Positions 8,765 to 18,717 are shown, counted from the stretch's first letter. The stretch: DNA of 49,138 nucleotides from Bacillus sp. (in: firmicutes) (GCA_021208645.1 JAJOJL010000161.1:1-49138); one strand, 5' to 3'. Numbers and translations: made by a program. Notes: generated by a model from the sequence alone, not told the origin.

Positions 8765-9583
8765 ATGAGGATCGTTTCTTTATGCCCCAGTAATACAGAA
8801 TTAGTGGCCTATTTAGGGTTAATTGATAATGTGGTTGGGGTTGATGACTATTCTGATTGGCCAGAGAAAGTTAATGACATGCCTAAATTAGGGCCCGATT
8901 TATCTATTGACATGGATAAAGTAGAAGAATTAAATCCTGATTTAGTGTTGGCATCTTTAACGGTACCGGGGATGGAAAAAAATGTAGAAGAATTACAACG
9001 TCGCAATATAAAGCATTTTGTTGTTCCCAACCCTACTACCTTGTCTAGTATAGGGGAACAGTTGCTTGTTTTAGGGGAGATAACAAATACCCTTAATAGA
9101 GGCAAGGAGTTAGCAGACAAATTCCATTGTATTGTGGATGCGTATTCTCAGTTAAGTAAAAAAGTAGTCAATAAGAAGACGGTTTATTGGGAATGGTGGC
9201 CTAAACCCATATTTACACCAGGGAAAGATAATTGGTTAACGGAGATGAGTGAGTTTGCCGGTGGAATTAACATTTTCAAAGATTACGAGGAAGCTAGTGT
9301 CCAGTGTAATTGGGAAACAGTTAGGAAAAGAAATCCAGATGTGATTAATCTTGTATGGGTTGGAGTTGAGAAAGAAAAAATCAATGCTAACGTGGTTATG
9401 AAGCGTCCAGGTTGGCTTGAGATGGAAGCCATAAAGAATAATGAGCTCTATATCTTGGAGGAGCCTTATTATTGCAGGCCTTCACCGAGGCTTTTGATTG
9501 GTTTAACCAAACTTGGGTACCTTCTGCATCCTGACCTTTATCCCTTTTACAGGGAAGGAAGGGATCCCTTGTTAGACATATAG
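8765..9583 (+). CDS. BtuF-like cobalamin-binding/periplasmic-binding fold protein without a signal peptide
   Basis: It has the TroA/BtuF helical-backbone substrate-binding fold: it begins MRIVSLCPSNTELVAYLGL, then VVGVDDYSDWP, LGPDLSIDMDKVEELNPDLVLAS, and a C-terminal lobe with LTEMSEFAGG and RPSPRLLIGL. BtuF and FhuD relatives bind vitamin B12 or siderophores for ABC import. The start at 8765 is chosen because GGGGTGGG precedes it; the longer frame from 8741 runs through that SD. No lipobox or signal peptide is visible in either form, unlike classic Gram-positive binding lipoproteins, and no ABC permease or ATPase is adjacent. It may work in the cytosol or be a solo protein. The ligand is not known. 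Confidence 0.75.
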   Translation: MRIVSLCPSNTELVAYLGLIDNVVGVDDYSDWPEKVNDMPKLGPDLSIDMDKVEELNPDLVLASLTVPGMEKNVEELQRRNIKHFVVPNPTTLSSIGEQLLVLGEITNTLNRGKELADKFHCIVDAYSQLSKKVVNKKTVYWEWWPKPIFTPGKDNWLTEMSEFAGGINIFKDYEEASVQCNWETVRKRNPDVINLVWVGVEKEKINANVVMKRPGWLEMEAIKNNELYILEEPYYCRPSPRLLIGLTKLGYLLHPDLYPFYREGRDPLLDI

Positions 9584-9656
9584 TACCCTTACATTATCTA
9601 TCATTGAAAAGGGTGTCTCTTTACTGCAATAACATTCAATAGGAGGTGTAGGATAT

Positions 9657-11168
9657 TTGAGTGGATTTTCGTATAAAGAATATGATGGGGTGGGGTTAGG
9701 GCAATTAATTCAAGCAGGAGAAGTAAAAGCAGAGGAAGTGTTGGAAGAAGCCATCAAAAGAATTGAAGGCCTTAATCCATCCTTGAATGCGGTCATTCAT
9801 ACGATGTACGAGCAAGGAAAAAAGAAAATCGCCGAAGGGGAATTAAGGGGACCGTTTGCTGGTGTGCCTATGCTCTTGAAGGATATTACACAAGAGATGG
9901 AAGGGGAACCTATTTCCTCAGGGTCGAAAGCTTTTCAAAGCTATCGCGCAAAACAAGATGCAACCTTCGTAAAACAACTAAGAAAGACAGGAGTAAATAT
10001 TATTGGTCAAACGAATGTTCCAGAATTGGCGTTAATGGGGATAACAGAGCCAGCACACTATGGTCCTTCCCGGAATCCATGGAATGACTATTATACACCT
10101 GGTGGCTCTAGCGGGGGTTCAGGTGTAGCAGTTGCCTCTGGGATGGTGCCGATAGCAGGAGCCAATGACGGAGGAGGTTCGATTCGAATCCCTGCAGCCT
10201 ATTGTGGTTTATTTGGGATGAAGCCCACGAGGGGAAGGACTCCTGTTGGCCCAGTTAATGGAAGGAATTGGCAAGGTGCGTCTGTAGAGCACATTTTGTC
10301 CAGGACAGTAAGGGATAGTGCTACCATGCTACAGGAAGTGATGATGACAGAGAAGGGAGCAGCCTTTTCTGCACCAAGCTTTGACGGTTCTTATGTAGAT
10401 TGCTTGAAAGCTAAGTTTGATAAACCATTGAGGATCGCCTTTTCTACTCAATCGCCAATTGGTACTCAGGTCCATGAAGAATGCAAAAAAGTAGTTGAGA
10501 AAACAATGAAGTGGCTGGAAGATAGGGGTCATCATGTAGAAGAGAAACACGCACCTGTAGATGGCAATAAAATTGCAAAAAGTTATATAACCATGTATTT
10601 CGGCGAAGTTGCTGCAGCATTGGCATCACTTGAACCTCTATTGGGACGAAAGGCAAAGGTGCAAGATGTAGAACCTACTACTTGGCTTCTAGGATTGATT
10701 GGCAGAGCCACATCAGCGGAAGAATTTGTCTTAAGCCTTCGGGAGTGGGACATCGCAGCATTTGCCATGGAAGATTTCTTTGAAACGTATGATTTTTATG
10801 TCACACCTACTACGGCGTTTCCACCTGCAAAGGTTGGTGAACTTGATATTACTTCCATTGAGAGAATGTTAATAAAAACGGTGAGTTTGTTAAATGCAGG
10901 TAAGTTACTGAAGAAGATCGGAATGGTGGATGAACTGGTAGAAAAAAGCTTAATGCGCACGCCGTTTACTCAACTTGCTAATTTAACAGGGCAACCAGCT
11001 ATGACTGTACCAATGGGTTTAACTAAGGAGGACCTTTTACCTTGCGGAGTACAGTTTATGGCTTCGAGGGGAAGGGAAGATATTCTTTTTAAACTGGCAT
11101 CAGAACTTGAACAATCGGAACTATGGTTGAATGTGAAGAAGAATAAATCATTTATAAAAGATTTTTAA
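9657..11168 (+). CDS. Amidase (amidase signature family)
   Basis: This is a Ser-Ser-Lys amidase of about 503 aa, related to GatA and bacterial acylamidases. The catalytic Lys is in GVPMLLKDI (about residue 73), and the signature is [20 protein letters not shown] then [21 protein letters not shown], giving the cis-Ser and nucleophilic Ser. It starts at TTG after AGGAGGTG. There are no gatB/gatC neighbours, and the C-terminal half differs from GatA, so a stand-alone amidase is more likely than the tRNA amidotransferase. The substrate is unknown. The frame is intact, and a shared terminator follows. Confidence 0.88.
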   Translation: MSGFSYKEYDGVGLGQLIQAGEVKAEEVLEEAIKRIEGLNPSLNAVIHTMYEQGKKKIAEGELRGPFAGVPMLLKDITQEMEGEPISSGSKAFQSYRAKQDATFVKQLRKTGVNIIGQTNVPELALMGITEPAHYGPSRNPWNDYYTPGGSSGGSGVAVASGMVPIAGANDGGGSIRIPAAYCGLFGMKPTRGRTPVGPVNGRNWQGASVEHILSRTVRDSATMLQEVMMTEKGAAFSAPSFDGSYVDCLKAKFDKPLRIAFSTQSPIGTQVHEECKKVVEKTMKWLEDRGHHVEEKHAPVDGNKIAKSYITMYFGEVAAALASLEPLLGRKAKVQDVEPTTWLLGLIGRATSAEEFVLSLREWDIAAFAMEDFFETYDFYVTPTTAFPPAKVGELDITSIERMLIKTVSLLNAGKLLKKIGMVDELVEKSLMRTPFTQLANLTGQPAMTVPMGLTKEDLLPCGVQFMASRGREDILFKLASELEQSELWLNVKKNKSFIKDF

Positions 11169-11173
11169 AGTGG

Positions 11174-11213
11174 AACAAGGGGAAGCTCCTTGGTGGAGCT
11201 CCCCCTTGTTTAA
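11174..11213. terminator. Bidirectional terminator between the amidase and the SleB-like gene
   Basis: The stem AACAAGGGGAAGCTCC/GGAGCTCCCCCTTGTT has a short loop and T/A tracts on both sides. It ends two convergent genes. Confidence 0.8.
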
Positions 11214-11786
11214 TTATTTTGCAAATACATGGTTTCCGATTGTAATCGTGTGTTCCCGTGTTGCATTCCAAAAATTTGTTGCAATAGCAGGGTTGTAGAA
11301 GAACAACGAACCACTACCTTGTCCTCTGAAGGCAAGCGCTTCATTAACTGCCCTAATGGCAGATTCAGAAGGAGCTTGGTTAATGGACCCAGTGCTTACA
11401 GGTGTAAACTGTCTTGGCTCATAAACAACATCACGGATTGTATTTGGGAATAACTCACTGTCTACTCGGTTTAAAACTACGGTTGCAACGGCAACCTGAC
11501 CAGCGTAAGGTTCCCCTTTAGCTTCTGCCGTTACGAGTTGTGCCATTAATCTCTTTTCTGCTTCTGAAATGGAAGTAGGGATTGATAAACTTTCCCCTAC
11601 ATAGATAGTGTTACCAACTCTATTATTTACACTTTTTAATTCGTTTACTGATACTCCGTATTTATTTGCTAAAATCCACAAAGTATCTCCACTTTCTACT
11701 GTATGCAAAGAAGCTGCTTCCGCCCCATTTTCCCCTACGAAAACTAAGGACATTGCCATAGATAAAGTTAATATTAATTTGCGCAT
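11214..11786 (-). CDS. LysM domain cell-wall hydrolase (SleB/CwlJ-type hydrolase_2)
   Basis: A secreted 190-aa protein. Residues 1-24 are a signal peptide (hydrophobic core, ENGAEAASLHT cleavage region). A single LysM follows at about 26-70 (HTVESGDTLWILANKYGVSV, YVGESLSIP), then a hydrolase_2 domain (LMAQLVTAEAKGEPYAGQVAVATVVLNR, EPRQFTPVS, FYNPAIATNFWNA). The conserved Glu of AEAKGEP is the probable catalytic acid, as in SleB and CwlJ spore-cortex enzymes. YkvT-like vegetative or spore wall enzymes of Bacillus have this layout. Which stage it acts in cannot be told. It is a single-gene unit sharing its terminator with the amidase. Confidence 0.88.
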   Translation of the reverse strand: MRKLILTLSMAMSLVFVGENGAEAASLHTVESGDTLWILANKYGVSVNELKSVNNRVGNTIYVGESLSIPTSISEAEKRLMAQLVTAEAKGEPYAGQVAVATVVLNRVDSELFPNTIRDVVYEPRQFTPVSTGSINQAPSESAIRAVNEALAFRGQGSGSLFFYNPAIATNFWNATREHTITIGNHVFAK

Positions 11787-11985
11787 TTAAAATAACCTCC
11801 TAGTAATCTATCAGTTATTTCTTGCTCGTAAAACAAGGCTAACAAGAAAATAGAAAACTATCATTGGGAGTTTATTGGAAACGTGGGAAAAATATCCCCT
11901 ACCAAATGTAAGAATAATAATTAGTAAAAATCTGTACAATTGGTAAAAGTAATAATAAGATCTTTGATTAAAAGGAGTTTTGATC

Positions 11986-13074
11986 GTGTTAATACATAAT
12001 AAATGGAGTCGTGTTATTGCTGTGCTGTGTTTATTTTTACCACTATTTATTCAATTTGAAATAGAGGTCTCTGGAGAGGAATCTATGCTCCCTAATGCTC
12101 GTATCTTTGTTGATGGGCAGGCTTTTCAAACTAAATATTTATTAAAGGATGGCCACCTAATGGTTCCTGCCCTTTTCTTGAAGCATACAGGTACGAGGGT
12201 TGATTGGAACGAGAAATATAATTCAGTCGTTTTCAGCAATGGTGAATATTATTTTGCAATACCTAGAGGAAGAAGTTATGTAGACAGATACTCCTATGCT
12301 ACTGATAATTGGAAGCGGGATCCCCTCTCTACAGCATCTATTGAAGTAAATCAAGAAGTTTTTGTTCCATTACTTGATGTAGTGAGGAATTTGGGAATGA
12401 AGGTGGTGTATCGTCCTGAAACGCAAAAGACCTACATATATACAAAAGAGGTAAGAATTCCAAAACAAATCCGCCAAGGAAATCCCAGATTAAAGTTAGT
12501 AGCCCTTACCTTTGATGACGGCCCAGAAGGCCATTATACACCGCAAATTTTAGATATACTGAAGGAGAAGGGAGTACCGGCTACCTTTTTTGTCATGGGT
12601 AAACAAGTGAAAAGATTTCCAGAATTAATGAAAAGAATAGTGGATGAAGGGCATGGATTAGCTAATCATACGTATACCCATCCTTCCTTGCCAACTATTA
12701 GTACAAATGAAGTAATTCAAGAAATTAGGACAACCCAAAAAGAGATTGAGTGGTCTGTAGGAAGGAGTCCTGATCTATTCCGACCGCCATTTGGTGCGTT
12801 AACATGGTCGGACGAGAAGGTAATTTCACAATTAGGGCTTCGAACAGTTATGTGGACAGTTGATACCCTCGATTGGACAGGCTTACCTGCTGAAAGTATA
12901 TTGGAAATTGTCCAACGGGACATCTCACCTGGAGGCATTATTCTTCAGCATAATATTGAAGTGAATCCAGATTTATTAGCCGGATCCGTAGAAGCAATCC
13001 CTTTAATTATTGATGATTTGAAAAGTAAAGGGTATACATTCGTGACTGTTCAAACTTTATTGGATAACCGTTAA
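11986..13074 (+). CDS. Secreted polysaccharide deacetylase with N-terminal stalk (copper amine oxidase-like) domain
   Basis: A carbohydrate esterase 4 family enzyme, about 362 aa. A signal peptide is at residues 1-30 (hydrophobic IAVLCLFLPLFI). Residues ~35-150 are a stalk domain of the kind found in Bacillus wall proteins (RIFVDGQAF, MVPALFLKHTGTRVDW, FVPLLDVVRNLGM). The CE4 domain follows with TFDDGPEGHYTPQILDIL (metal-binding Asp pair), HTYTHPSL (metal His) and RPPFG. It should remove N-acetyl groups from peptidoglycan or a similar glycan outside the cell. GTG at 11986 is the better start because AAGGAG is 9 bp upstream; an in-frame TTG at 11980 is too close to it. The frame is intact. Confidence 0.87.
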   Translation: MLIHNKWSRVIAVLCLFLPLFIQFEIEVSGEESMLPNARIFVDGQAFQTKYLLKDGHLMVPALFLKHTGTRVDWNEKYNSVVFSNGEYYFAIPRGRSYVDRYSYATDNWKRDPLSTASIEVNQEVFVPLLDVVRNLGMKVVYRPETQKTYIYTKEVRIPKQIRQGNPRLKLVALTFDDGPEGHYTPQILDILKEKGVPATFFVMGKQVKRFPELMKRIVDEGHGLANHTYTHPSLPTISTNEVIQEIRTTQKEIEWSVGRSPDLFRPPFGALTWSDEKVISQLGLRTVMWTVDTLDWTGLPAESILEIVQRDISPGGIILQHNIEVNPDLLAGSVEAIPLIIDDLKSKGYTFVTVQTLLDNR

Positions 13075-13183
13075 AGGGAGGTAAGGGGGAGTTGACAACT
13101 TTTTTTAAGTTTTTTTAAAAGTCTAAAAAAACTATTTTTCTTAAAACGGTATAAAAAAATGTAGCAATATTTTCCTCCATATG

Positions 13184-13189
13184 TTATAG
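13184..13189 (+). promoter_or_regulatory. Possible -10 of the cold-shock gene with a long 5' leader
   Basis: TATAGT follows ATATGT and would give a leader of about 125 nt before csp, typical of bacterial csp genes. The -35 is weak. A small GCGGC-AAA-GCCGC hairpin at 13291-13303 sits directly before the AGGAGG. Confidence 0.35.
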
Positions 13190-13319
13190 TTAAAAGGCTT
13201 AATATTGTTCGGAACTTTTTTAGAAAGACAAAAATGCTGTATAGTAATTTGATCTTCTAATTTCTAGAGCAACATTTAGTAATTTTATATGCGGCAAAGC
13301 CGCTAGGAGGCAACAACAC

Positions 13320-13517
13320 ATGGTAGAAGGTAAAGTAAAATGGTTTAATGCAGAAAAAGGTTTTGGATTTATTGAAGTAGAAGGACAAGACGATGTATTC
13401 GTACACTTCTCCGCTATCCAAGGCGACGGATTCAAAACTCTTGAAGAAGGTCAATCTGTTCGTTTCGATATCGAGCAAGGACAACGTGGACCTCAAGCTG
13501 CAAACGTACAAAAATAA
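13320..13517 (+). CDS. Cold-shock protein (CspB/CspA family)
   Basis: A 65-aa single CSD (OB-fold) protein: [20 protein letters not shown] holds RNP1 (KGFGFIEV) and DVFVHFSAI holds RNP2. It binds single-stranded RNA and DNA and acts as an RNA chaperone in the cytosol. The end is [10 protein letters not shown] strong SD (AGGAGG) is 10 bp upstream, and a terminator follows. Codon choice is that of a highly expressed gene. Bacillus species have several csp paralogues, and which one this is cannot be decided here. Confidence 0.97.
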   Translation: MVEGKVKWFNAEKGFGFIEVEGQDDVFVHFSAIQGDGFKTLEEGQSVRFDIEQGQRGPQAANVQK

Positions 13518-13532
13518 TAAACCATAATTATT

Positions 13533-13583
13533 AAAGCCGGTGGGGTTGGATACTATGTATTCATCCTTACCGGCTTTGTTTTG
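13533..13583 (+). terminator. Terminator of csp
   Basis: AAAGCCGGT pairs with ACCGGCTTT across a 27-nt loop that can fold further (GGTTGGAT/ATCC), followed by GTTTTGTTTT. Confidence 0.75.
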
Positions 13584-13784
13584 TTTTCAAGAGAAAAACG
13601 GTAATAGTAAGTTTCTAATTTCATCATAGTTATTCAAATACATATCCGTTTTCTGTACAAATAGATTCGTGTTAACATAGATATAATAAATGTTAGTATA
13701 AGGGGGATTTCCTCTTAAAGCGTTGTTTAATATACTATTTTGATGGGAAAGTAATTTATAATATTATTTGTTAAGGATGGTTTT

Positions 13785-14879
13785 GTGAGTAATAAAGTAA
13801 TTGTATCAATATTTTTAGGTTTATTTTTTACTTTTATATTTATATCATTGAATATTAAACATTCTGCCAGCCATGAAGTTAATACAACTTGGGAGAGTTA
13901 CAATGCGCCAGAGGAAGCAGGGTGGTCATCAGAGGGATTGCAAAGGGCGAGGGAATATTTTGATTCATTAAACTCGACAGCGGCCATGGTTGTTTACGAT
14001 GGAAAAGTACTTTTCTCTTGGGGAAACACATCCCATAATACAAATGCCCATTCCGTCAGGAAAAGTTTTTTAAGTGCTTATATGGATTGGAAGTTGAAGC
14101 TGGTAATCTCAATTTAGGAGATTCCCTTGAAGATCTATCCATAGATGACAACCCACCTTTAACAAATAGTGAAAAACAAGCTACTGTTAGAGATTTATTG
14201 ACCTCCCAATCAGGGGTTTTTCATCAAGCAGGGGAGGAGTCCTGGACCATGAGAAGAAATCGTCCATCAAGGGGAAGTCATGAGCCTGGGACGTACTTTT
14301 ATTATAACAATTGGGATTTTAATCGTACTTGGAACCATTTATAATCAGGAAACAGATTCTGATTTATTTTATAAATTCAATGATAATATTGCTGAGAAGC
14401 TTGGTATGGAGGACTTTTCTTTATATCAGACAGAATATAAAACAGAACTTCAACGCTCCATTCATCCGTCATACTTATATAGGGTTTCAGCAAGAGATAT
14501 GGCACGTTTCGGTCTTTTATATTTACAAAATGGTAAATGGGGAAATGAACAAATCATACCTGAAGAATGGGTAAAAGAAAGTATTACTCCGCAGGTGGAC
14601 GTCCCAAGAAACCCTGTTTTTGATTATGGTTATATGTGGTGGGTAGCTACAGAAGGTCCCTTTAGCGAACTAGGTCTTTTCTCTGCTGTTGGACGCTATG
14701 GTCAATCGATTGATATTGTCCCAGAGAAAAATTTAGTTTTCGTCCATCGAGTCGATTCCAACCGAAAAGCGTTGGGTCTATTCCAAAGAAGAGTCAGTCA
14801 GGAACAGAGACTAAGGCTGCTACAATTAATTTTAGATGCCAAGTTAGATGTTCCGCAAACAGAATTAAATAGTTTATAA
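13785..14879 (+). pseudogene. Serine beta-lactamase-like hydrolase (class C/penicillin-binding-like), two frameshifts
   Basis: The sequence has an N-terminal membrane anchor or signal (IVSIFLGLFFTFIFISL) and then a beta-lactamase family domain. The SxxK motif is SVRK in HSVRKSFLSAL near residue 90, a Y-x-N motif is in YYNNWDFN, and RVSARDMARFGLLYLQNGKW is typical of the family. Such proteins are extracytoplasmic esterases, peptidases or beta-lactamase relatives, and this one need not confer resistance. The frame shifts at about 14078 (a missing T; repair gives SALYGLEVEAGN) and at about 14324 (an extra base; repair gives WDFNVLGTIYN). With both repaired the reading is open to 14879, about 364 aa. 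Confidence 0.75.
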
Positions 14880-14890
14880 AAAGTAAGAAG

Positions 14891-14932
14891 AGGGTGACTT
14901 AAAGGGCAGACCGCCCTTTTAAGTCACCCTTT
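14891..14932 (+). terminator. Terminator of the beta-lactamase-like gene
   Basis: AGGGTGACTTAAAGGGC pairs with GCCCTTTTAAGTCACCCT, a very stable stem directly after the stop codon. Confidence 0.8.
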
Positions 14933-14961
14933 AAGTATCGAGGGAAGCCGTCTCAATCTAT

Positions 14962-14996
14962 AAAAAGCCTGATAGGAGTTGGTTTTCCTATCAGGC
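14962..14996 (-). terminator. Terminator of the acyltransferase gene
   Basis: An 11-bp perfect stem GCCTGATAGGA/TCCTATCAGGC is followed on the minus strand by TTTTTATA. Confidence 0.8.
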
Positions 14997-15048
14997 ACGA
15001 GTTAATCAAGGCTTTTATCATCTTTTTGAAATTTTGGGGCCACTCTTG

Positions 15049-16180
15049 TTATGAGGAATAACTCAAACCATTATTACTTGAAACTTGTTTCTTTCTAGAT
15101 GTCTCTAGACCGGAAAAAGGCTTTCTATAACCAATGCCGATTTGTCCAACTAGATATTTTCCAAATTTCCATTGATTTATAATGTATATGGTTGAAATAG
15201 AAAGTAGGGTACTAATTGAAAACATTAATAGTATAAATAGGGCTCCCAGTTCTATTGCTAACCAACTGTATATTAGGTTCAAAACCTCTAAATAAAAATA
15301 ATGCAATAAATATATACCGAAAGAATATTGGCTGATTTTAACTAACCAAATAGGTATGTTTTTAAGTTGGGTGGCAACATAAAAAGATAAAAAAAACTAA
15401 TTGCTGTTGTGTGGTAAAGCATATCTATTCTTTTTGAGCTGTGTATCGTTAACCATCCATTGTGATAGGAAACTAGCAATAATATCGTTGAAATAAGGGG
15501 AGCAACTAATACCCAGTTTTTTTCGACTTTTTAAAATCCGTACAAAATCCTCATAGTAGTGTCCACAGTAATAACCTAACACGAAGTAAAAAATCCACCC
15601 CAAAAATGGTATCCAGTAAAATCGTTCCCAAATATACGTTCCAAATAAAATTTCAGGAGGTGGGAAAAAATTAAAAAACGGATAAATAAGCAATATTTAT
15701 GGCTAAAGATATGGTTAGGACTACCTTTGGTCGCCACTTTTGTAGGAACTTGTGCAATAATAAATGTAACACATAAAATTGAAAAATTATTAATACAAAA
15801 TAACCGTGAAAATCGCCTATAAATACATTTAGGAAAATTTTTAGTCCCCAGTCATTAATAGAAGTGGCATGTGGAATAGAATAAAAAAGAGCCATGAATA
15901 AAAATGGAAGAAAAAGTAGTTTAAATCGTTTCTTTAGAAAATGACTAGGTAATTTTCTGTTCCTGTAGGAATAAGCAATAAGAAGTTCAGAGATAAAGAT
16001 GAATGTAGGTGTTCCAAAAAACAGAAACATATTGATTGAATCGAAAGTAATATAGCTCAAGGTTCCCACCTCATTGGAGATGGAGGTAAGTCCGATACCT
16101 ATAGCATGAAGCAGTACTATACTTAAGCAGGCGATTGCTCTTATTATAAATATTTCTTTTATCATCGTTGAGTCTTTCAT
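15049..16180 (-). pseudogene. Acyltransferase family 3 (OafA/YrhL-like) membrane protein, broken
   Basis: An integral membrane acyltransferase of about 375 codons in pieces. The N-terminus FIIRAIACLSIVLLHAIGIG is the family start (RaiAcl.Vv.fH). Then come TPTFIFISELLIAYSYRNR, FLKKRFKLLFLPFL and later ISQYSFGIYLLHYFYLE, the conserved C-terminal helix. Such proteins O-acylate cell-surface sugars. The frame changes in the A/T run at 15673-15678 (one base too many), and a TAG (15397-15399 on the minus strand) interrupts the same frame near a run of eight T, where a pair of compensating indels is possible. It is either a pseudogene or a sequencing artefact. The neighbours do not suggest a polysaccharide locus. 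Confidence 0.7.
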
Positions 16181-16399
16181 TCTATTCTCACCATCATTTA
16201 ATTAATTTTTAGACTAATTGGAAATCACTTAGCTTTGTTGAAGCTACGGAACACTTTTCTTGCAGGTAACTATCCCCTTAGCTAACTAAAGCAAAACTCC
16301 ACGTTCCCTTAAAAAGCCAATAAGGGTACTATATACATTAATAAAAAAGAGTTTTAAAAAATCTTTAAATAAAAATGTTAAAATAATGTTAAAACAAAT

Positions 16400-16426
16400 T
16401 AAAAAGCTGTTGCAAAGCAACAGCTT
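16400..16426 (-). terminator. Terminator of the two-component operon
   Basis: AAGCTGTTGC-TTT-GCAACAGCTT followed by TTTAATTTG on the minus strand, just after the histidine kinase stop. Confidence 0.85.
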
Positions 16427-16428
16427 CA

Positions 16429-17865
16429 TTATTTTTTCATTTGTATTGGGAATCTTATAATAAAAGTGGTTCCAGTACCTAATTCACTATCCACCTCTAT
16501 TTCACCTTCATGTAATCTTACTAACTCCTTAACGATTGCTAATCCAAGCCCTGTTCCTCGTCCTTTTTTGGACCGGACACGATCAACTTTAAAGAAGCGT
16601 TCCCAAATTCTTTTTAGATCGTACGAAGGAATACCGATTCCTGTATCTGCTATAGTTACAACAACAAAAGAACCTTCCTGTTTCAATTCAGCAGTAATTG
16701 TTCCGTCTTCAGTAAACTTATTAGCATTATGAATGATATTCTTAAATATTTCCTCTAATCGAAGGGAATCACCAATAATTGGCGGGGTCTTAGTCTCTTC
16801 TTTATAAATGAAGATATTGTTGTTTTCCTCCATTTCCCTTTCTAAGTTTAATGATACTTTTTTCAGGACTTCATCTAAGTGGACAAAATATAGGTCTAAA
16901 GAAACCTCTTTGCGCTCTAACTTAATTAGGTCCATCAGATCATTAACTAAGTGGTTCAAATATTCTGTTTCACGATACATAATTTCATAATATTTTTGCT
17001 GGGAGTCAGGATCTTTTACTAATCCATCCTGTAAAGCTTCTAAAAAACCTTTCATGGCAGTCAATGGTGTTCTAAGCTCATGAGAAATATTGGCAATGAA
17101 GTCAGTTCGCCTTTGTTCCAAAACTTCCCTTTCATCTTCAATTTTATTAATCTTATCAGCCATTCTATTGAAGGAACGAATGAGAGCATCAATCTCTTCA
17201 GGAAACGTATTGTCTGAGTGGACTCTTTTTTTCCAGTTTCCAAGGGCAATTTCATTAGCAGCTTCATCGAGGTTTTTTAGGGGCCTAGAGATGGTCCATG
17301 ATAAATAAGATACTAAAAAGCTAACAATAATTAATCCGCTGATAATTCCCCATAAAACTATTTCCCTGATACTTCTAACGGTACTATTTATGCCTGATAT
17401 AGGTGAATGAAGGACTATTCCCCCATGGATTTTTTCGTTCGTTCCCCAGGGTACAATAACAGACAGCATTGGGCGTTCCTCTTCTTCTATTCGCATTACC
17501 TCTATTCGAGATCTTCCTTGGAGGATTTCATTTATAATTTCCTCATTAATTGGCTCTCCCAATACATCTTGTCTGGAAGCAGTAGCTACAATACTTCCTT
17601 CTTCGTTAAAGAGCCAAATATTTGAGCCAGAAAATTGACCCAATTGGGCCAACAAATCTTCTACCTCATGGGTAACGGTATTAAAGTCCATTATAGCGGC
17701 GTTAATACTTGTGGCCTGTTGGAGTATTTCCTGTCTTTTGGCTTCTGTAATGTAGTTCTGTGATGAAATTGTGATCACTGCACCAATTAAACCAAAACCT
17801 AAAATAATAATAAATAAATAGCTGATTAGCAGACGCCGGAATAAGCTTTTATTAATCCACTTCAT
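16429..17865 (-). CDS. Membrane-bound sensor histidine kinase
   Basis: A 478-aa HisKA-type kinase. TM1 is at about 12-33 and TM2 at about 170-190, enclosing an extracytoplasmic sensor of ~135 residues. HAMP is at about 190-245. The dimerisation domain has the phosphorylated His262 in FIANISHELRTPLTAMKGF. The ATPase domain has the N box IIHNANKFTEDG, DTGIGIP and GRGTGLGLAIVKEL. It should phosphorylate the response regulator encoded 9 bp upstream in the same operon. The signal is unknown; the sensor resembles none I can name. The layout is PhoR/ResE-like, but the sequence does not let me call either. Confidence 0.93.
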   Translation of the reverse strand: MKWINKSLFRRLLISYLFIIILGFGLIGAVITISSQNYITEAKRQEILQQATSINAAIMDFNTVTHEVEDLLAQLGQFSGSNIWLFNEEGSIVATASRQDVLGEPINEEIINEILQGRSRIEVMRIEEEERPMLSVIVPWGTNEKIHGGIVLHSPISGINSTVRSIREIVLWGIISGLIIVSFLVSYLSWTISRPLKNLDEAANEIALGNWKKRVHSDNTFPEEIDALIRSFNRMADKINKIEDEREVLEQRRTDFIANISHELRTPLTAMKGFLEALQDGLVKDPDSQQKYYEIMYRETEYLNHLVNDLMDLIKLERKEVSLDLYFVHLDEVLKKVSLNLEREMEENNNIFIYKEETKTPPIIGDSLRLEEIFKNIIHNANKFTEDGTITAELKQEGSFVVVTIADTGIGIPSYDLKRIWERFFKVDRVRSKKGRGTGLGLAIVKELVRLHEGEIEVDSELGTGTTFIIRFPIQMKK

Positions 17866-17874
17866 ATACTGTAA

Positions 17875-18582
17875 TCACCCTTTGCCCATGGACTGGGACT
17901 GAAATTGGTAGCCTACGCCCCATACAGTATGAATTGCTTCAATGTTATGGGCGCCAAATTCATCACGAATTCTTTTTATATGTACATCTACAGTTCGTAT
18001 ATCTCCTGCAAAGTCATACCCCCAAACTTGTTCTAATAATTTTTCCCTTGTGTGTACCACATTTGGATGTCTGATTAAATGTAATAATAAATCAAACTCC
18101 TTTGGTCGAAAAAACAGTTTTGTATTTCCAACGGTAATTTCTCTTTCGTTGACTGAAACAGTAAATTTGTCAAACCTATAATAATTTTCATTTGTCTCTT
18201 TCGTTTCCGTAATAGCTGGCATACGTCTAAATATAGCTTTAATTCTAGCTATAACTTCACGGGGGCTGAAAGGTTTAGTTACATAGTCATCCGCACCTAT
18301 TTCTAAACCTAAAACTTTGTCAAATTCCTCATCTTTTGCTGTAAGCATAATAATGGGAACGGTTGATTTTTTTCTAATTTCTTTACAAACTTCATACCCG
18401 TCTATATCAGGCATCATAATGTCTAATAAAATGATATCTGGCTGATGCGTATCAAAGAGTTCAATGGCATCTTTGCCATTGTTTGCCTCCACAACTTCAT
18501 AATGATTCTCTTTTAAATATAGCCCTATAATTTCACAAACATTTGGATCGTCGTCTGCAATTAATACTTTTACATTACTCAC
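17875..18582 (-). CDS. OmpR/PhoB-family response regulator
   Basis: A 235-aa regulator. The receiver domain (1-~120) has the acidic pocket DDD at 10-12, phospho-acceptor Asp54 in LLDIMMPDIDG, and Lys in TKPFSPRE. The winged-helix DNA-binding domain (~135-230) has FRPKEFDLLLHLIRHPN, REKLLEQVWGYDF, RTVDVHIKRIRDEF and TVWGVGYQF. It is the first gene of a two-gene operon with the kinase. The targets are not known. The respiratory genes 140 bp away on the other side of a terminator are possible targets, by position only. Confidence 0.94.
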   Translation of the reverse strand: MSNVKVLIADDDPNVCEIIGLYLKENHYEVVEANNGKDAIELFDTHQPDIILLDIMMPDIDGYEVCKEIRKKSTVPIIMLTAKDEEFDKVLGLEIGADDYVTKPFSPREVIARIKAIFRRMPAITETKETNENYYRFDKFTVSVNEREITVGNTKLFFRPKEFDLLLHLIRHPNVVHTREKLLEQVWGYDFAGDIRTVDVHIKRIRDEFGAHNIEAIHTVWGVGYQFQSQSMGKG

Positions 18583-18660
18583 ATTCGTTGTCCTCCCTTT
18601 GTCGGCCTAATCTTCTCCTATTTATTTTACCAATAATAAGGAAAAGTCTCCATTAATATA

Positions 18661-18708
18661 AAAAAGGGTGCAACAAAAGGGAGTTTAAGCCTTTTACCAC
18701 ACCTTTTA
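18661..18708 (-). terminator. Terminator of the 4-TM protein gene
   Basis: On the minus strand AAAAGGTG with a nested TAAAAGG/CCTTTTG pairs with CACCCTTTTT. It separates the 4-TM gene from the two-component operon. Confidence 0.65.
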
Positions 18709-18717
18709 AAGGAATTA

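Noticed and set aside
16190-16400. A further repeat or regulatory RNA between the acyltransferase and the kinase
   Set aside because: Short stems such as AGCTTTGTTGAAGCT occur, but no stem-loop with a tail, no repeat copy elsewhere in the window, and no gene.
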